NCBI GenBank assembly: GCA_009695405.1
Contig: SIAZ01000235.1
Coordinates: forward strand, 1 to 5,626
DNA: 5,626 nucleotides
Reading direction: 5' to 3'
From: Pedosphaera sp.
Lineage (GTDB): Bacteria; Verrucomicrobiota; Verrucomicrobiia; Limisphaerales; UBA9464
In this document: piece by piece, positions 5,546 through 5,626 of the stretch
Position numbering within the stretch: the first letter of the stretch is position 1
How the letters are laid out: every line of letters starts with the position of its first letter
Notes under the pieces: model-generated
Databases searched by the model: none
The model's input: the letters and a program-made list of their open reading frames with translations, nothing else
Told to the model about the DNA's origin: nothing
Program-made: the position numbers and the translations under genes

Positions 5546-5626
5546 GTGCTTAAAGAACTAGTATTGCAAGGGCGACGGATGGGATCTGAGGAAGTGGAGT
5601 GGTTACGGAGATGGATTGAGGAGCAT
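5546..5626 (+). CDS. N terminus of a possible DUF4338/DruA-like protein, runs off the right edge
   Basis: Twenty-seven codons from GTG at 5546 to the edge without a stop. The frame is open from 5513, just after an in-frame TGA, giving TTSGKELRKQG ahead of this start. The stretch LVLQGRRMGSEEVEWLRRW is followed by IEEH at the window end. This resembles, from memory, the opening of DUF4338 proteins, where a short beta strand with G-R leads into an acidic helix and then I-x-x-H-P before a Trp/Arg-rich segment. DUF4338 includes DruA of Druantia anti-phage systems and many stand-alone copies scattered through genomes. A transposase or other helix-turn-helix N terminus is an alternative. A different frame from 5500 (GTG) encodes a 17-residue peptide ending at the TAA at 5551-5553 that overlaps this start, so the true start or an N-terminal frameshift is uncertain. 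No good ribosome binding site is seen. Confidence 0.42.
   Translation, partial: MLKELVLQGRRMGSEEVEWLRRWIEEH

Overview
The window looks like ordinary bacterial chromosome that runs into accessory DNA at its right edge. Five complete genes lie head to tail on the minus strand between 4840 and 157, separated by only 23, 48, 33 and 35 bases with no clear terminator between them, so they read as one transcription unit. In transcription order they are accD (acetyl-CoA carboxylase carboxyltransferase beta subunit), a BCP/PrxQ-type peroxiredoxin, a LarA/DUF2088-family protein (nickel-pincer lactate racemase superfamily), a 245-residue protein of unknown function, and a Gfo/Idh/MocA-family NAD(P)-dependent oxidoreductase. 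The mix is metabolic and antioxidant housekeeping rather than a single recognisable pathway. AccD supplies malonyl-CoA for lipid synthesis, BCP removes peroxides, and the LarA-like and Gfo/Idh/MocA proteins probably act on hydroxy acids or sugar derivatives.

The organism cannot be named from the sequence. AccD is clearly bacterial. Base composition looks roughly balanced. Most starts in the unit lack a good Shine-Dalgarno sequence; only the LarA homologue has a purine-rich leader. This, together with the gene mix and what looks like a DruA-like reading frame at the right edge, is compatible with a Verrucomicrobiota/Planctomycetota-type bacterium, but that is a weak inference.

Left edge (1-156): the stretch after the oxidoreductase stop holds the first 32 codons of a possible minus-strand gene leaving the window, a very strong 16S anti-SD complement, and one arm (118-140) of a diverged inverted repeat.

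Right part (4841-5626): about 385 bases upstream of accD hold a weak candidate promoter and a cluster of hairpins. An uncertain plus-strand ORF follows (5227-5469, 80 codons), then the second arm of the inverted repeat (5479-5501), which itself forms a hairpin. Last comes the start of a plus-strand reading frame resembling the N terminus of DUF4338/DruA proteins (5546 to the edge). The best candidates for something undescribed are the repeat pair with its DruA-like neighbour, and the hairpin cluster in front of accD. No complete new system is visible.
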